The position numbers and the translations under genes were made by a program. From NCBI GenBank assembly GCA_017999435.1, contig JAGNLV010000002.1, positions 310,001 to 374,000 of the forward strand: 64,000 nt of DNA. The letters run 5' to 3'. Source of the stretch: Candidatus Zixiibacteriota bacterium (GTDB taxonomy: Bacteria; Zixibacteria; MSB-5A5; GN15; FEB-12). This document shows, piece after piece, positions 25,775 through 34,463 of this stretch (positions are counted from its first letter, which is position 1; each line of letters starts with the position of its first letter). A model generated the notes under the pieces. That model did no database searches. It was given only the letters and a program-made list of their open reading frames with translations, and had not been told where the DNA came from.

Positions 25775-27436
25775 ATGGCGTCGATTCTGAACCTGCTTGC
25801 CCAGAACGACCTCCTCCTGCTCTTCGTGATTATCGGGCTGGGCTACCTGATCGGGAACATCCGCATCCTCGGTTTCAAACTGGGGGTGGCCGCCGTGCTG
25901 TTCGTTGGTATTGCCTTCTCCGCCCTCGACAAACGCCTCATCCTTCCCGAGCAGATTTACATCGTCGGGCTCGTTCTGTTCGTCTATGCGATCGGCCTGC
26001 AGGCCGGCCCGGGATTTTTCACCTCGTTCCACCGGAGGGGGCTGCGCATCAGCGCCATCGCCATCGTCATCCTGACGGCCGGCGCCGTGGTCGCCGGGGT
26101 GATCGGCCATTTTCTCAATCTCCCGGCCACAAGCATTGCCGGCCTCTACTGCGGGGCGCTCACCAACACCCCGGCTCTCGCCGCGGCCGTCGAAGCCACC
26201 GCCAACATGGCCAAAGCCCTTCCCCCGGACAAAGTCCAGTTCTACCTCAACAGCCCGGTCGTGACCTACGGTCTGGCCTACCCTATCGGCGTTGCCGGGA
26301 TGATTCTCTGGATGTTCGCGTTTGCGAAGATTTACCGCGTGGATTTCTCGCGCGAGACCGAGGAAGTCAAGCGCGAGGCGGATGCGGAAGCGATCGCGAG
26401 CCGGACGTTCCGGGTCACCAATCCCGCCGTCCAGGGACAGACCGTCGAGCAGTTCTTCGCCGCTTTCGAACAGCCGCAGTTTGTTTTCAGCCGCATCAAG
26501 AAGGGGGACCTGGTGCAAGTGGTGAGCCCGGAGACCGTGCTCGAGGCCAACGACCTCATCGTCGCCGTCGGCCCCTCGAAAGCCCTTCGCACTGCCCACC
26601 TCCTGCTCGGCAGCGAATCGAACGAGACGCTGGCGGAACGGCGGGATGAGACGGCGTACAAGTGGTTCTTCGTCTCGAATCCCTTGGCGGTGGGCCGGTC
26701 GATCAGCGAGCTCAGGCGCCAGCGCGCCTATGTCGGGACGGTCACGCGCCTGCGCCGGGGCGACGTCGAGTTTGTCCCGTCCCCGACCACAACGCTGGAG
26801 ATGGGCGACCGCGTGCTGGTCGTGTCGCCGCGCCTCGAGGTCGACCGCATCGCCGGCTATTTCGGCGATTCCGTCAAAGCGCTCTCCGAGACCGATTACC
26901 TGTCGCTCTCGGCGGGGATCGTCCTGGGGGTGTTTCTCGGCATGATTCCGATTCCGCTGCCCAATGGGACGGCGTTCAAGCTCGGCTTTGCGGGCGGGCC
27001 GCTGGTGGCCGGCCTGGTTCTCGGCCGCCTCGGCCGCACCGGACCGATCCACTGGAGCCTCCCGTTCAATGCCAACCTCGCGCTGCGGCAGATCGGGCTG
27101 GTCTTCTTCCTCGCCGCGATCGGCACCAAGGCCGGCGTGGGGCTGACCGCCACCGTGGAGACCGGGGCGCTGGGGATGATTGTCTCCGCCGCGCTCATCG
27201 TTTCGTTCGTCGCCGCCGCCACCATCATAGCCTTCTACCGCTACCTGAAGCTGCCCATGTCGGCGACCTTCGGACTGGTAGCGGGGATCCAGACCCAGCC
27301 GGCCGTGCTCGCCTATGCGAATCAGCAGGCCCAGAATGAGCTGGTCAACCTCTGGTACGCCACGGTGCAGCCCGCCTCGATGATCGCCAAGATCCTGCTG
27401 GCCCAGATCATCGTGACCACGCTGCTGTTCCGGTAG
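25775..27436 (+). CDS. AAE-family putative transporter with two RCK_C (TrkA-C) domains
   Basis: A 553-residue inner-membrane protein of the aspartate:alanine exchanger / YbjL-YidE group. Two hydrophobic halves (residues about 10-190 and 375-553, five or six helices each) flank two TrkA-C ligand-binding domains at about 205-285 and 290-370 (LVQVVSPETVLEANDLIVAV; VLVVSPRLEVDRIAGYFG). Repeated signatures are GLYCGALTNTPALAA in the first half and GLVAGIQTQPAVLAYAN in the second. Such carriers export or exchange amino acids or dicarboxylates; the substrate here is unknown. It is transcribed away from rpmH and stands alone. Confidence 0.85.
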   Translation: MASILNLLAQNDLLLLFVIIGLGYLIGNIRILGFKLGVAAVLFVGIAFSALDKRLILPEQIYIVGLVLFVYAIGLQAGPGFFTSFHRRGLRISAIAIVILTAGAVVAGVIGHFLNLPATSIAGLYCGALTNTPALAAAVEATANMAKALPPDKVQFYLNSPVVTYGLAYPIGVAGMILWMFAFAKIYRVDFSRETEEVKREADAEAIASRTFRVTNPAVQGQTVEQFFAAFEQPQFVFSRIKKGDLVQVVSPETVLEANDLIVAVGPSKALRTAHLLLGSESNETLAERRDETAYKWFFVSNPLAVGRSISELRRQRAYVGTVTRLRRGDVEFVPSPTTTLEMGDRVLVVSPRLEVDRIAGYFGDSVKALSETDYLSLSAGIVLGVFLGMIPIPLPNGTAFKLGFAGGPLVAGLVLGRLGRTGPIHWSLPFNANLALRQIGLVFFLAAIGTKAGVGLTATVETGALGMIVSAALIVSFVAAATIIAFYRYLKLPMSATFGLVAGIQTQPAVLAYANQQAQNELVNLWYATVQPASMIAKILLAQIIVTTLLFR

Positions 27437-27534
27437 GACCGCCGCACTCCATTTTTAACTTGCGCCGGTCCCGCACGTTCGGCCAACGTAGGGCGGTCCA
27501 TCGACCCTCACACTAGTTACAAGCGAGGTGCTGC

Positions 27535-27960
27535 GTGGAAGCGCAAGTTCTGGTCCCCCAGGCCCTGAACTACTGGGCCATCCTGGTCGCCGCGGCCGCC
27601 TATTTTGTCCTCGGCGCGCTCTGGTACGCTCCGCCCGTGTTCGGCAAGGTCTGGCGGACCGGCATCGGCAAGACCGACGAACAGGTGAAGGCGGATTTCT
27701 CCCCCTGGAACCTGGTCTGGACGTTCATCTTCTCGTTCGTCGCCGCCTACGGGGTTGCTAGACTCGTGCAGTGGAGCGGCGGGACGTCGGCGGGCGACGG
27801 TCTTCTGGTCGGGTTTTTGGCCGGGGTCTGTTTTGCGGCCGCGACGGTCGCCATGCACCACGTCATGGAGAAGCGCCCCTGTTCGCTGACTGTGGTGAAC
27901 GCTCTCTACTCGATCGTGGGTTTTCTCCTGATGGGGCTGATCGTCGGGGCGTGGCGCTGA
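27535..27960 (+). CDS. DUF1761 family membrane protein
   Basis: A 141-residue protein with four membrane segments. It begins at a GTG (27535) with GAGG upstream. The opening NYWAILVAAAAYFVLGALWY followed by PPVFGKVW is the recognisable DUF1761 start, and the LDGLLVGFLAGVCFAAAT-like helix continues the fold. Family function is unknown. No operon partner is evident: 98 bases separate it from the upstream transporter. Confidence 0.8.
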   Translation: MEAQVLVPQALNYWAILVAAAAYFVLGALWYAPPVFGKVWRTGIGKTDEQVKADFSPWNLVWTFIFSFVAAYGVARLVQWSGGTSAGDGLLVGFLAGVCFAAATVAMHHVMEKRPCSLTVVNALYSIVGFLLMGLIVGAWR

Positions 27961-28102
27961 GCCGCCCCGCTCGCCTGCGGGCGTAACCGGACCACGGCTC
28001 GGCCGCCGGGCCGCGCCTCGCCGCGCGCGGGGTGCGTCCCGGCGGATCCGGCGCCCGGCTCTCGTTTGGGCGGCTTTTCGCCGCCCCGCTTCCCCGAAAC
28101 CG

Positions 28103-28131
28103 TTGACACTTCGGTCCCCGTTCCGTATACT
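28103..28131 (+). promoter_or_regulatory. Promoter of the histidine kinase operon
   Basis: TTGACA (28103-28108), 17-base spacer, TATACT (28126-28131): an almost consensus sigma-70-type promoter, with a 100-base leader to the ATG at 28236. Confidence 0.75.
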
Positions 28132-28235
28132 GCGACCAGCCGCCGACTCCATGGGGTCGACCGCGCTTGGCAGGGCGCCCACGTGTTATGCCTCCGCCGG
28201 CGAGCGGGGGCCGCACCGCGCACGCAGGAGTTGTC

Positions 28236-29927
28236 ATGTTCGACGGCACTATCGACAAGACGCACGCCGACCTGTACAAGGTACTTTTCGATCTCCGCGG
28301 CACGCTACGCGATTACGGCGAGCCCCGCAAGATGCTCATCTACGGCATGCGCCGGGCGGTGGAGTTTCTCGCGGCCGACGCCGGGGCGGTGGCGACGTTG
28401 AGCGCGTCCGCCCACACGGCCGACCTGCTCTTCACCACGCGCACCTCGACCGAATGGAACGTCGGCCTGCTCAACGATTTCATCAAGCGGCGGGAGCCGC
28501 GCATTCCGGACGACGTGGTGCTGGCCCGGGTCGAGCGGCGGGCGGCGACCTGGGGCGCTATCGCCGTGCGCCTGCCCCATCCCAAGGAGGCCTTCCACCT
28601 CCGCGCGCTCGGTCTCATCGCCGAGGCGGTCCGGGAAGGGATCGCGCAGTATGACGACCGGCAGATCCGCCGCCTGCGCCATCGCCTCGAACAGAAAGTC
28701 GTCAACCGCCGGGAACCCAAAGACATCATCTACCTCATCCTCCACGGCATCCGCTCGCTGACCCGCTACGACCACTCGGCCACGTTCCTGGCCACCAACG
28801 GTCCCGACGGTCCGCTCCAGATCATCGCCGAACAGATTGCCTGGACGAAAGCAAAGAGCCGCCGCATCGGGCTGACGGTACCGCTGGCGGCAGAGCTCCG
28901 CGACGAGCTAAGCCGCGGCGGCATCCACCTCCACCGCCAGGGGGGCCACGGCTGGCAGCCGGTGTTCGGCGCCGTCCGGACGCCGGGGCTGATCCCCGCG
29001 CTCTGCTGCACCTGTCCGCGGGGCGCGAGCGCGCCCGAAGAGAACGCGGTGCTCTGCGCCGTGATCCCGGCTCCCGACGGTTCGCTGGGGATTCTCAAGA
29101 TTGCTTTTCAGCGGGCCGATATTCCCGGCGCGTATGAGATCGAGCTGGTGGAGAACTTCACGCCGCTGCTGTCGCTCGCCCTTCAGTTCCACCACCGCAC
29201 CGAGGTACTCACCGAGCAGGTGGTACAGGCGGAGCGCAAGAGCGCGCTGGCGGACCTGTCGAGGGGGATCGCGCACGACGTCAACAATGCCATCGGCTCG
29301 GTGCTGCCGCTGGCCCAGCAGATCCGCGCCGACATCGCCCGCGGCGAACTCGATCAGCGCGAGCTGCTCGCCGATCTCGATGTGATCGAATCGGGCATGC
29401 TCGCCTGCCGGCGCATTTTCGCGGGGCTGCTCTCGGTGGCCCGCTCCGGCGACCGCACGATCGGGGAGGCGAATCTCCGCCGCGCGGTCGACGGCGCCCT
29501 CAACGTCGTGCGCAGCCGCCTCGATCGCCACAGCATCGCCGTCGAACTGAACATCCCCCCGGAGCTCTCGGCCATCGGCGCCAACCAGGGGCACATCACC
29601 CAGGTGTTCCTCAACTTGTTCGCCAACAGCATTGAGGCCATGCCGCACGGGGGGCGGCTCGCCGTCAGCGCTGTCGAAAAGGGTCCCGAGATCGAGGCGC
29701 GCGTGGAGGATAGCGGCGGCGGCATCCCGCCCGACCTCCTCGACCGGGTCGCGGACGCCTTCATCACGACCAAGGAGTCCGGGCACGGCCTCGGCCTGGC
29801 GGTCTGCAGGGGGATTCTGTGGAACATCGGGGGCGAACTCCGCATCGACAGCACCGTCGGTCAGGGGACCTGTGTAACCCTGCGGCTCCCCACCCAGTCG
29901 TCCCGCCGCCAGGAGCGCCTCCCATGA
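28236..29927 (+). CDS. Soluble sensor histidine kinase with GAF-like domains
   Basis: A 563-residue cytoplasmic histidine kinase with no membrane helix. Residues about 5-130 and 150-310 look like two GAF-type sensor regions. The dimerisation helix has LADLSRGIAHDVNNAIGS with the phospho-acceptor His near residue 347 (NtrB-like H-box). The ATPase domain has FLNLFANSIEAM (N box), VEDSGGGIPP (G1) and GHGLGLAV (G2). Start ATG 28236 has AGGAG seven bases upstream. Its stop overlaps the next gene as ATGA, so the receiver-phosphatase at 29924 is its probable partner. Confidence 0.9.
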   Translation: MFDGTIDKTHADLYKVLFDLRGTLRDYGEPRKMLIYGMRRAVEFLAADAGAVATLSASAHTADLLFTTRTSTEWNVGLLNDFIKRREPRIPDDVVLARVERRAATWGAIAVRLPHPKEAFHLRALGLIAEAVREGIAQYDDRQIRRLRHRLEQKVVNRREPKDIIYLILHGIRSLTRYDHSATFLATNGPDGPLQIIAEQIAWTKAKSRRIGLTVPLAAELRDELSRGGIHLHRQGGHGWQPVFGAVRTPGLIPALCCTCPRGASAPEENAVLCAVIPAPDGSLGILKIAFQRADIPGAYEIELVENFTPLLSLALQFHHRTEVLTEQVVQAERKSALADLSRGIAHDVNNAIGSVLPLAQQIRADIARGELDQRELLADLDVIESGMLACRRIFAGLLSVARSGDRTIGEANLRRAVDGALNVVRSRLDRHSIAVELNIPPELSAIGANQGHITQVFLNLFANSIEAMPHGGRLAVSAVEKGPEIEARVEDSGGGIPPDLLDRVADAFITTKESGHGLGLAVCRGILWNIGGELRIDSTVGQGTCVTLRLPTQSSRRQERLP

Positions 29928-31054
29928 AACGCTGGCGGATCCTGGTGGTCGATGACGAGCCGGGGGTGCTGCGGGCGGTGCAGCGGGTTCTCGGGAGCGC
30001 CCACGACCTGACTCTGTGCGATTCCTCGCCGGCCGCCCGGGATCTCGCCCGCCGCAGCCGTCCGCACCTGGCCCTGATCGACATTCGCATGCCCCACCTC
30101 GACGGTTTCGACCTGATGACTCAGCTCAAGGAGGACGACCCCGATCTCGAGGTCATCCTGATGACCGGCAGCATGGACGACACGGACGAGAAGCTCGTTC
30201 GGGCGGTGCGCAACCGGGCCTTCTACTACATCACCAAGCCGTTCGATCGGGATGCGCTCCTGGCGCTGGTGGACCGTTGCCTTGAACTCAAGCGGCTCGA
30301 ACTGAGCAACCGGGCGTATGCCGATCACCTGCGGCGGCAGTTGCTCGCGGCCGGCGCCTTCCAGAGGACCATGCTCCCGCCCGCTTCGGCCCACCTCAAC
30401 GGCGTTGAGCTGCGCGCCGGCTACTACCCCTGCGACCAGGTCGCCGGCGACTACTATGACTACGCCGTCACCGGGGGGGATCTTGTCACTCTCCTGGTGG
30501 CCGATGTGGTCGGGCACGGCGCGTCGGCGGCCATGTTCACGGCGCTGGTGAAATCCGCTTTCCACCGCGCCGCGGACCGCGGCTATGCGCCTCTGCGGGT
30601 GGCGCGGATCCTCCTGGACGACCTCTCCGCGTTCGAATCGGATCAATACGTGACCCTGCTGTGCGCCCGGCTCTCCCGGTCCGGACGGACGATCGAGTAT
30701 GTCAACGCCGGTCATTCCGGCGGCCTCATCGTCGGCGGCGACGAGACCCTACTCCCGCTCGAGGTGACGTCTCCGCTGATTTCACCGGTGGTACCCCCGT
30801 CGGCTCTGCGGACGGCGACGATCCCGTTGCCCGCCGATTCGCTGCTGCTGTTGTTCACCGATGGTGCCGCGGAGGCCTGGAGCGACGATGAGATGTTCGG
30901 CCTGGAGCGGCTGTACGCGCTCGCCCGAACGGGGTGGGCGTGTCGCGACGCGCTGCCGCAGCACCTTCAGGACGGTGTCCGCCGGTTCCTCGGGGACCGG
31001 AGCCAGACGGACGACATCACTTTTCTTGCGGCTTGGCCGGCGTCGGCCCGCTGA
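29924..31054 (+). CDS. Response regulator with PP2C (SpoIIE/RsbU) phosphatase output
   Basis: A 376-residue protein. Residues 1-125 are a receiver domain: ILVVDDEPG (acidic pocket), phospho-acceptor Asp53 in LIDIRMPHLDG, and Lys in YYITKPFD. Residues about 150-376 are a SpoIIE-type PP2C phosphatase: GYYPCDQVAGDYYDY, VADVVGHGASAAMFTALVK, YVNAGHSGG, LLFTDGAAEAW, and RSQTDDITFLAAW, with the metal-binding aspartates intact. Such proteins dephosphorylate anti-sigma-factor antagonists. The kinase-phosphatase pair probably feeds a partner-switching circuit whose other members are not nearby. Confidence 0.92.
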   Translation: MKRWRILVVDDEPGVLRAVQRVLGSAHDLTLCDSSPAARDLARRSRPHLALIDIRMPHLDGFDLMTQLKEDDPDLEVILMTGSMDDTDEKLVRAVRNRAFYYITKPFDRDALLALVDRCLELKRLELSNRAYADHLRRQLLAAGAFQRTMLPPASAHLNGVELRAGYYPCDQVAGDYYDYAVTGGDLVTLLVADVVGHGASAAMFTALVKSAFHRAADRGYAPLRVARILLDDLSAFESDQYVTLLCARLSRSGRTIEYVNAGHSGGLIVGGDETLLPLEVTSPLISPVVPPSALRTATIPLPADSLLLLFTDGAAEAWSDDEMFGLERLYALARTGWACRDALPQHLQDGVRRFLGDRSQTDDITFLAAWPASAR

Positions 31055-31140
31055 CTTTCGCCGCTTGAGTCGAATTTCGGTCTCGGCCGGATGGCTTCCC
31101 CGCGGGGAGCGGCCGCGCCACCCGGCCGAACCGTGTCGCC

Positions 31141-31977
31141 TCAGTGCGCCGCCCGGGCGTACGCCGCCGGGATGTGTACGAGGTGGCACTTCTGGCAGCT
31201 TTCCTGCCCGATTCCCTGCAGCAGCGCGCCCAGGTTCTCAGGTTTGCCGTTCTCGAGGGCCGCGGGGAGGTCCGCAATCATCTGCATCACCTTCTCGTCG
31301 ACGTAGTACTTCCGATCGGTGTCGTGGCACACGCCGCACACTTCTTCGAGCGTGGCATACCGGGCGGCCAGTCCCTCGGCATGCCGACGGGCGTTCTCCG
31401 GCTGCCCCTGCTTCAGATCATTGCCGATCCCCGCGAGATCCCCGTCGAGCATATGCATGAACTGGGCGAACGGCATATCCTGACCGATCACCGGATCGGT
31501 GACCGAGATCGCGCCGAAGTCTCCCCAGTGGAAGCGGTGCTGGGCGGGCACCATAGTCTGGAGGTGGCAGCCGTGGCAGGCGCGGCCGACCGCGTCACCG
31601 GCCCGCATCACCGCTCCCTGGTCGCCGCTGCGGAGCGCTGTCGCCAGCGTCTCCACCGGCCCCGTCGGGAACTCGTGCCGCCACTCCGGGACGAGCTCGG
31701 CCACCTTTGCATACTGGGCGCGGAAGGCCTCGAAATTGGCCATCGCGTTCGCGTGATCCCCTTCCATCAGGTCGGACATCATCCCCGACAGCGGCGCCGC
31801 CAGCGCGTGCATCTCGATCAGGTACACCGGCGCGGGGGCCTCCGGGGGATAGAGCTTGTTCAGCGACGGCGGCAGAAGCGCGGCCCCCGGCGGCGCCGCC
31901 TCGGTCCCGGCAATGGCGGCCATTCCCGCCACCGCCAGCGCCACCGCTGAAAGTCCCGTCATAACCAACCTCCTCAT
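31141..31977 (-). CDS. Secreted tri-heme c-type cytochrome
   Basis: A 278-residue exported protein with signal peptide (MRRLVMTGLSAVALAVAG). Three CXXCH heme c attachment motifs occur: CHGCH near residue 134, CGVCH near 214, CQKCH near 261. Helical stretches between the motifs recall cytochrome c-prime-like helical bundles, but no named family is certain. Likely a periplasmic electron carrier. An FNR-type palindrome (32151-32164) lies 174 bases upstream of its start, so expression may respond to oxygen or nitrogen oxides. Confidence 0.85.
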   Translation of the reverse strand: MRRLVMTGLSAVALAVAGMAAIAGTEAAPPGAALLPPSLNKLYPPEAPAPVYLIEMHALAAPLSGMMSDLMEGDHANAMANFEAFRAQYAKVAELVPEWRHEFPTGPVETLATALRSGDQGAVMRAGDAVGRACHGCHLQTMVPAQHRFHWGDFGAISVTDPVIGQDMPFAQFMHMLDGDLAGIGNDLKQGQPENARRHAEGLAARYATLEEVCGVCHDTDRKYYVDEKVMQMIADLPAALENGKPENLGALLQGIGQESCQKCHLVHIPAAYARAAH

Positions 31978-32150
31978 ACGTTACTCCTCTCACATCACGT
32001 TTGCGGCGGCCGCCCCATTGCGGCCGACCGCGAGTTGGTCTGGTAGAAAATGAGTTATTCCCGCTGCAAACGTCGGCACGGCGGTTCCCGCCGCCGCTCC
32101 GGGCGCGGAGAACCGCCCCGGACAGTACGCAGGACAGGGTTCGGCGGAAA

Positions 32151-32164
32151 TTGACTTTCGTCAA
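32151..32164. promoter_or_regulatory. FNR/DNR-type palindrome between cytochrome and nitroreductase remnant
   Basis: TTGACTTTCGTCAA: half-sites TTGAC and GTCAA with a 4-base spacer, the CRP/FNR-family layout TTGAY-N4-RTCAA. It sits between divergent genes at 31977 (minus) and 32267 (plus). Confidence 0.6.
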
Positions 32165-32266
32165 GAGCCGCAAAAAAACCGGTTGGTCCGACCGGGCGGC
32201 GGGCGGGCGGCCTTCCCGCGCCTTTGCCGGCCCGGTCCCGCACATCCCCACACGGAGGAAGGACGC

Positions 32267-32585
32267 ATGACGCACGGTTCCCGCAACTTGTTGAGTTCTC
32301 TGGGCCGGCGGCGGCTCCTCGGCCTGTTGCTGGTGGCCGGCGGCGCGGTGCTCTCCGGCTGCGGCCTGAGATCGGCGGGGGAAAAAGCGCGCGCCCGGGG
32401 ACGAATCCTGGCGCGCGGGGGCGGCGCCTCCATCCCGGCGGGCCTCGAGGTCACTCTCCAGTTCCCCCTTCTCGAGGCGATCTACGGGCGGCGGTCCCGG
32501 CGCTTTTTCCGGGGGGCGTAGATCCCCGACGGCGTGCTGGCCTGCAAGTCGGAGCACCCGCCGTTGTCGCTTGAGGAGCTCGAGC
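32267..32585 (+). pseudogene. Truncated nitroreductase-like gene with export signal
   Basis: ATG 32267 follows a GGAGGA Shine-Dalgarno. The product has a twin-arginine/lipoprotein-like signal (GRRRLLGLLLVAGGAV then SGCG) and then LLEAIYGRRSRRFFRGA, where an in-frame TAG (32519-32521) stops it at 84 residues. The same frame continues past the TAG as IPDGVLACKSEHPPLSLEEL. The wording RRSRRF-x-G-x-IPDG and PLSLEEL matches the start of a nitroreductase-family group (FMN-binding). The rest of the flavin domain is absent, so this is a nonsense-plus-deletion remnant. Family recognition is by motif memory. Confidence 0.65.
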
Positions 32586-32592
32586 AAAGGAA

Positions 32593-32618
32593 ACGGCGGG
32601 AGCATCGGCTCCCGCCGT
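32593..32618. terminator. Hairpin between convergent genes
   Basis: Perfect 11-bp stem ACGGCGGGAGC / GCTCCCGCCGT with an ATCG loop, between the nitroreductase remnant and the cytochrome c gene. No good T-run on either side, so termination strength is uncertain. Confidence 0.55.
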
Positions 32619-32659
32619 CGATTTGGGCTTTCCGGCGCGGTGGTCCGCTCCGGGATATC

Positions 32660-33250
32660 TCAATGCACGGCCGGCGGAATCGGATCGGGGACCCGGTTCT
32701 CGATCACCGGGAGCGATTTCAGGTAGGCGAAGATCGCCCGCAGGTCCTCGGTGGTGGCGTGGGAGAGGTTCTGCCAGGGCATGGGCGGGAGAATCGGCCG
32801 GCCCATGCCCAGGTGCTTGCCGGTCCGCAGCGCCTGGATGAACATCTCCTCGGTCCACCCGCCGATCCCCGTCTTCACGTCGGGCGTGAGGTTGAGGGCG
32901 AAACTGACCCCCCACGGCCCCGCCCAGGCGGTGAGGTTCCCGTTCGTCAGCGCCATCCAGCCGGTCGGCGTGATCGCGCCCGCCGGCACCGCCGGCAGTT
33001 TCTCCTGGGCCGGGTGGCCGCTCAGCGACCGGGCGAAATCGGGCTCGGGACCGCGCTCCGTCATCTTCTTCGGCGTGTGGCAGTCATGACACCCGCCGAT
33101 CACCACGAGATACTCCCCCCGCTTGACCTGCTCGGCCGTGTAGGTCGGCGCGCCCTGGGCCCACAGCCAGGCGAGGGGCATCGCCAGCACCATGACCACG
33201 CCCGCGGCCACCAACCGGCCGCGGCCCACGAGAATTGCTCGCTGATTCAA
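32660..33250 (-). CDS. Mono-heme cytochrome c
   Basis: A 196-residue exported cytochrome with one membrane-type signal segment (residues 10-32) and a single heme motif, GGCHDCHTPKKM, near residue 54. The distal end has PPMPWQNLSHATTEDLRAIF, with Met as likely axial ligand, as in cytochrome c families linked to alcohol or diheme dehydrogenases. The start is a TTG at 33250 because GAGGAG lies six bases upstream. The start of the longer frame (33430) precedes the promoter at 33307-33334 and is not used. Confidence 0.87.
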   Translation of the reverse strand: MNQRAILVGRGRLVAAGVVMVLAMPLAWLWAQGAPTYTAEQVKRGEYLVVIGGCHDCHTPKKMTERGPEPDFARSLSGHPAQEKLPAVPAGAITPTGWMALTNGNLTAWAGPWGVSFALNLTPDVKTGIGGWTEEMFIQALRTGKHLGMGRPILPPMPWQNLSHATTEDLRAIFAYLKSLPVIENRVPDPIPPAVH

Positions 33251-33306
33251 GGTTGCTCCTCTGTTAGCAGTGTTTCCGGTAAGTCCGCAGTGGTGGAACG
33301 GGCGGA

Positions 33307-33334
33307 AATATAACACGCCGGGCGCCGCCGTCAA
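33307..33334 (-). promoter_or_regulatory. Promoter of the mono-heme cytochrome c gene
   Basis: Minus strand: TTGACG (33329-33334), 16-base spacer, TATATT (33307-33312). Gives a leader of about 50 bases to the TTG start at 33250. Confidence 0.7.
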
Positions 33335-33470
33335 GCGAAATAATAGACTAAATCGGTCCGTCAAGTCGATTGGGGATCTCCCCTCCGCCGGCCCGGGGAA
33401 CCCATCCCCGACCCCCCTCCCCACCATCATCTCCCCGCCGGCCGCGGTCCCGACGGGCGTCGCCTCCCCC

Positions 33471-34463
33471 CTACTCCTTTACCACCGTCACATCCCCGGC
33501 CGTGACCACGTGGCGCTTTCCCCCCCGCTCGATCACCAGCCCCCCGCCCGGCTCGATGTCCACAGCCACTCCTTCGAGTATCTGGAGTCCCGACGCCAAC
33601 CGCACTTTTTCGCCCAGGAGGGTCGAATACCGGCGCAAGCGCGGCAGCGATGGCGCGAGGAATTCCCGACAGTAGAGTTGGTATTCCCGCTCAAATTCGC
33701 GGAAGAAGTTCTGCACCAGCCGGACGCGGGAGATTTCGTGTCCGACCGCCATCCGGATCGAGGTTGCGGATTGTCTCAGCTCTTCGGGGAAATCCTGCTC
33801 GTCTTGATTGGCGTTAATGCCCACGCCGATAACAACATAATTAATTCTGCGACGTTCTGCCGCGAGTTCTGTGAGGATTCCCGCAACCTTTCGGTCGTTC
33901 AATATTAAGTCGTTGGGCCATTTTATCTTGATTCGTATCTTTTCTGTCGCTTCGATCGTCTTCGCGAGCGCCAGCGCCGTCATAAGCGAAAGCCCCGGAG
34001 CGTGCTCAGGCAGAAATTCTGGCCGCAACAAGATTGAGAGGTAGATGCCTTTGCGTTTGGGTGAGTGCCATCCCCGCCCCAGACGCCCCCGCCCCCCGGT
34101 CTGTTGCTCGGCCACCGCGACGGTCCCTTCGACCCCCCCCGCGGCCCCTTCTCGCGATACTATGTCATTAGTGGACTTGACCTTGTTGTACGCCAACAAC
34201 CGTTGTCCGATGAACCCGGTGTTCAACCCCCACTTTAGTTCGGTGGCGGTGAGGCTGTCCGGCGTTGCGGTCAGGTGCAGACGATTCCTGGCGGTCTTGA
34301 AGGTGTAGCCCCAGGTTTCGAGTTGGGCGATGGCCGCCTCCAGTTCGGTCCGGGGCGCTCCTAACTCCTCGGTTAGCTGCGCCATCCCGACTGTCCCCCC
34401 CGGCCGCCTGCGGATGAGCAGAAGCAGCCGGTCGGCCAGCCGCTCCACCTCACGCCGGTTCAT
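33471..34463 (-). CDS. birA: Biotin-protein ligase / biotin operon repressor BirA
   Basis: Attaches biotin to carboxyl carrier protein via biotinyl-AMP and can act as a repressor. The 330-residue product has an amino-terminal winged helix (residues 1-60), then the ligase core: AYNKVKSTNDIVSREG, QQTGGRGRLGRGWHSPK (adenylate loop), GIYLSILLRP and IKWPNDLIL, with a carboxy SH3-like domain. The ATG at 34463 lies within the last codons of nadC (14-base overlap), so the two are coupled. The presence of the DNA-binding domain marks the bifunctional form. Confidence 0.95.
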   Translation of the reverse strand: MNRREVERLADRLLLLIRRRPGGTVGMAQLTEELGAPRTELEAAIAQLETWGYTFKTARNRLHLTATPDSLTATELKWGLNTGFIGQRLLAYNKVKSTNDIVSREGAAGGVEGTVAVAEQQTGGRGRLGRGWHSPKRKGIYLSILLRPEFLPEHAPGLSLMTALALAKTIEATEKIRIKIKWPNDLILNDRKVAGILTELAAERRRINYVVIGVGINANQDEQDFPEELRQSATSIRMAVGHEISRVRLVQNFFREFEREYQLYCREFLAPSLPRLRRYSTLLGEKVRLASGLQILEGVAVDIEPGGGLVIERGGKRHVVTAGDVTVVKE

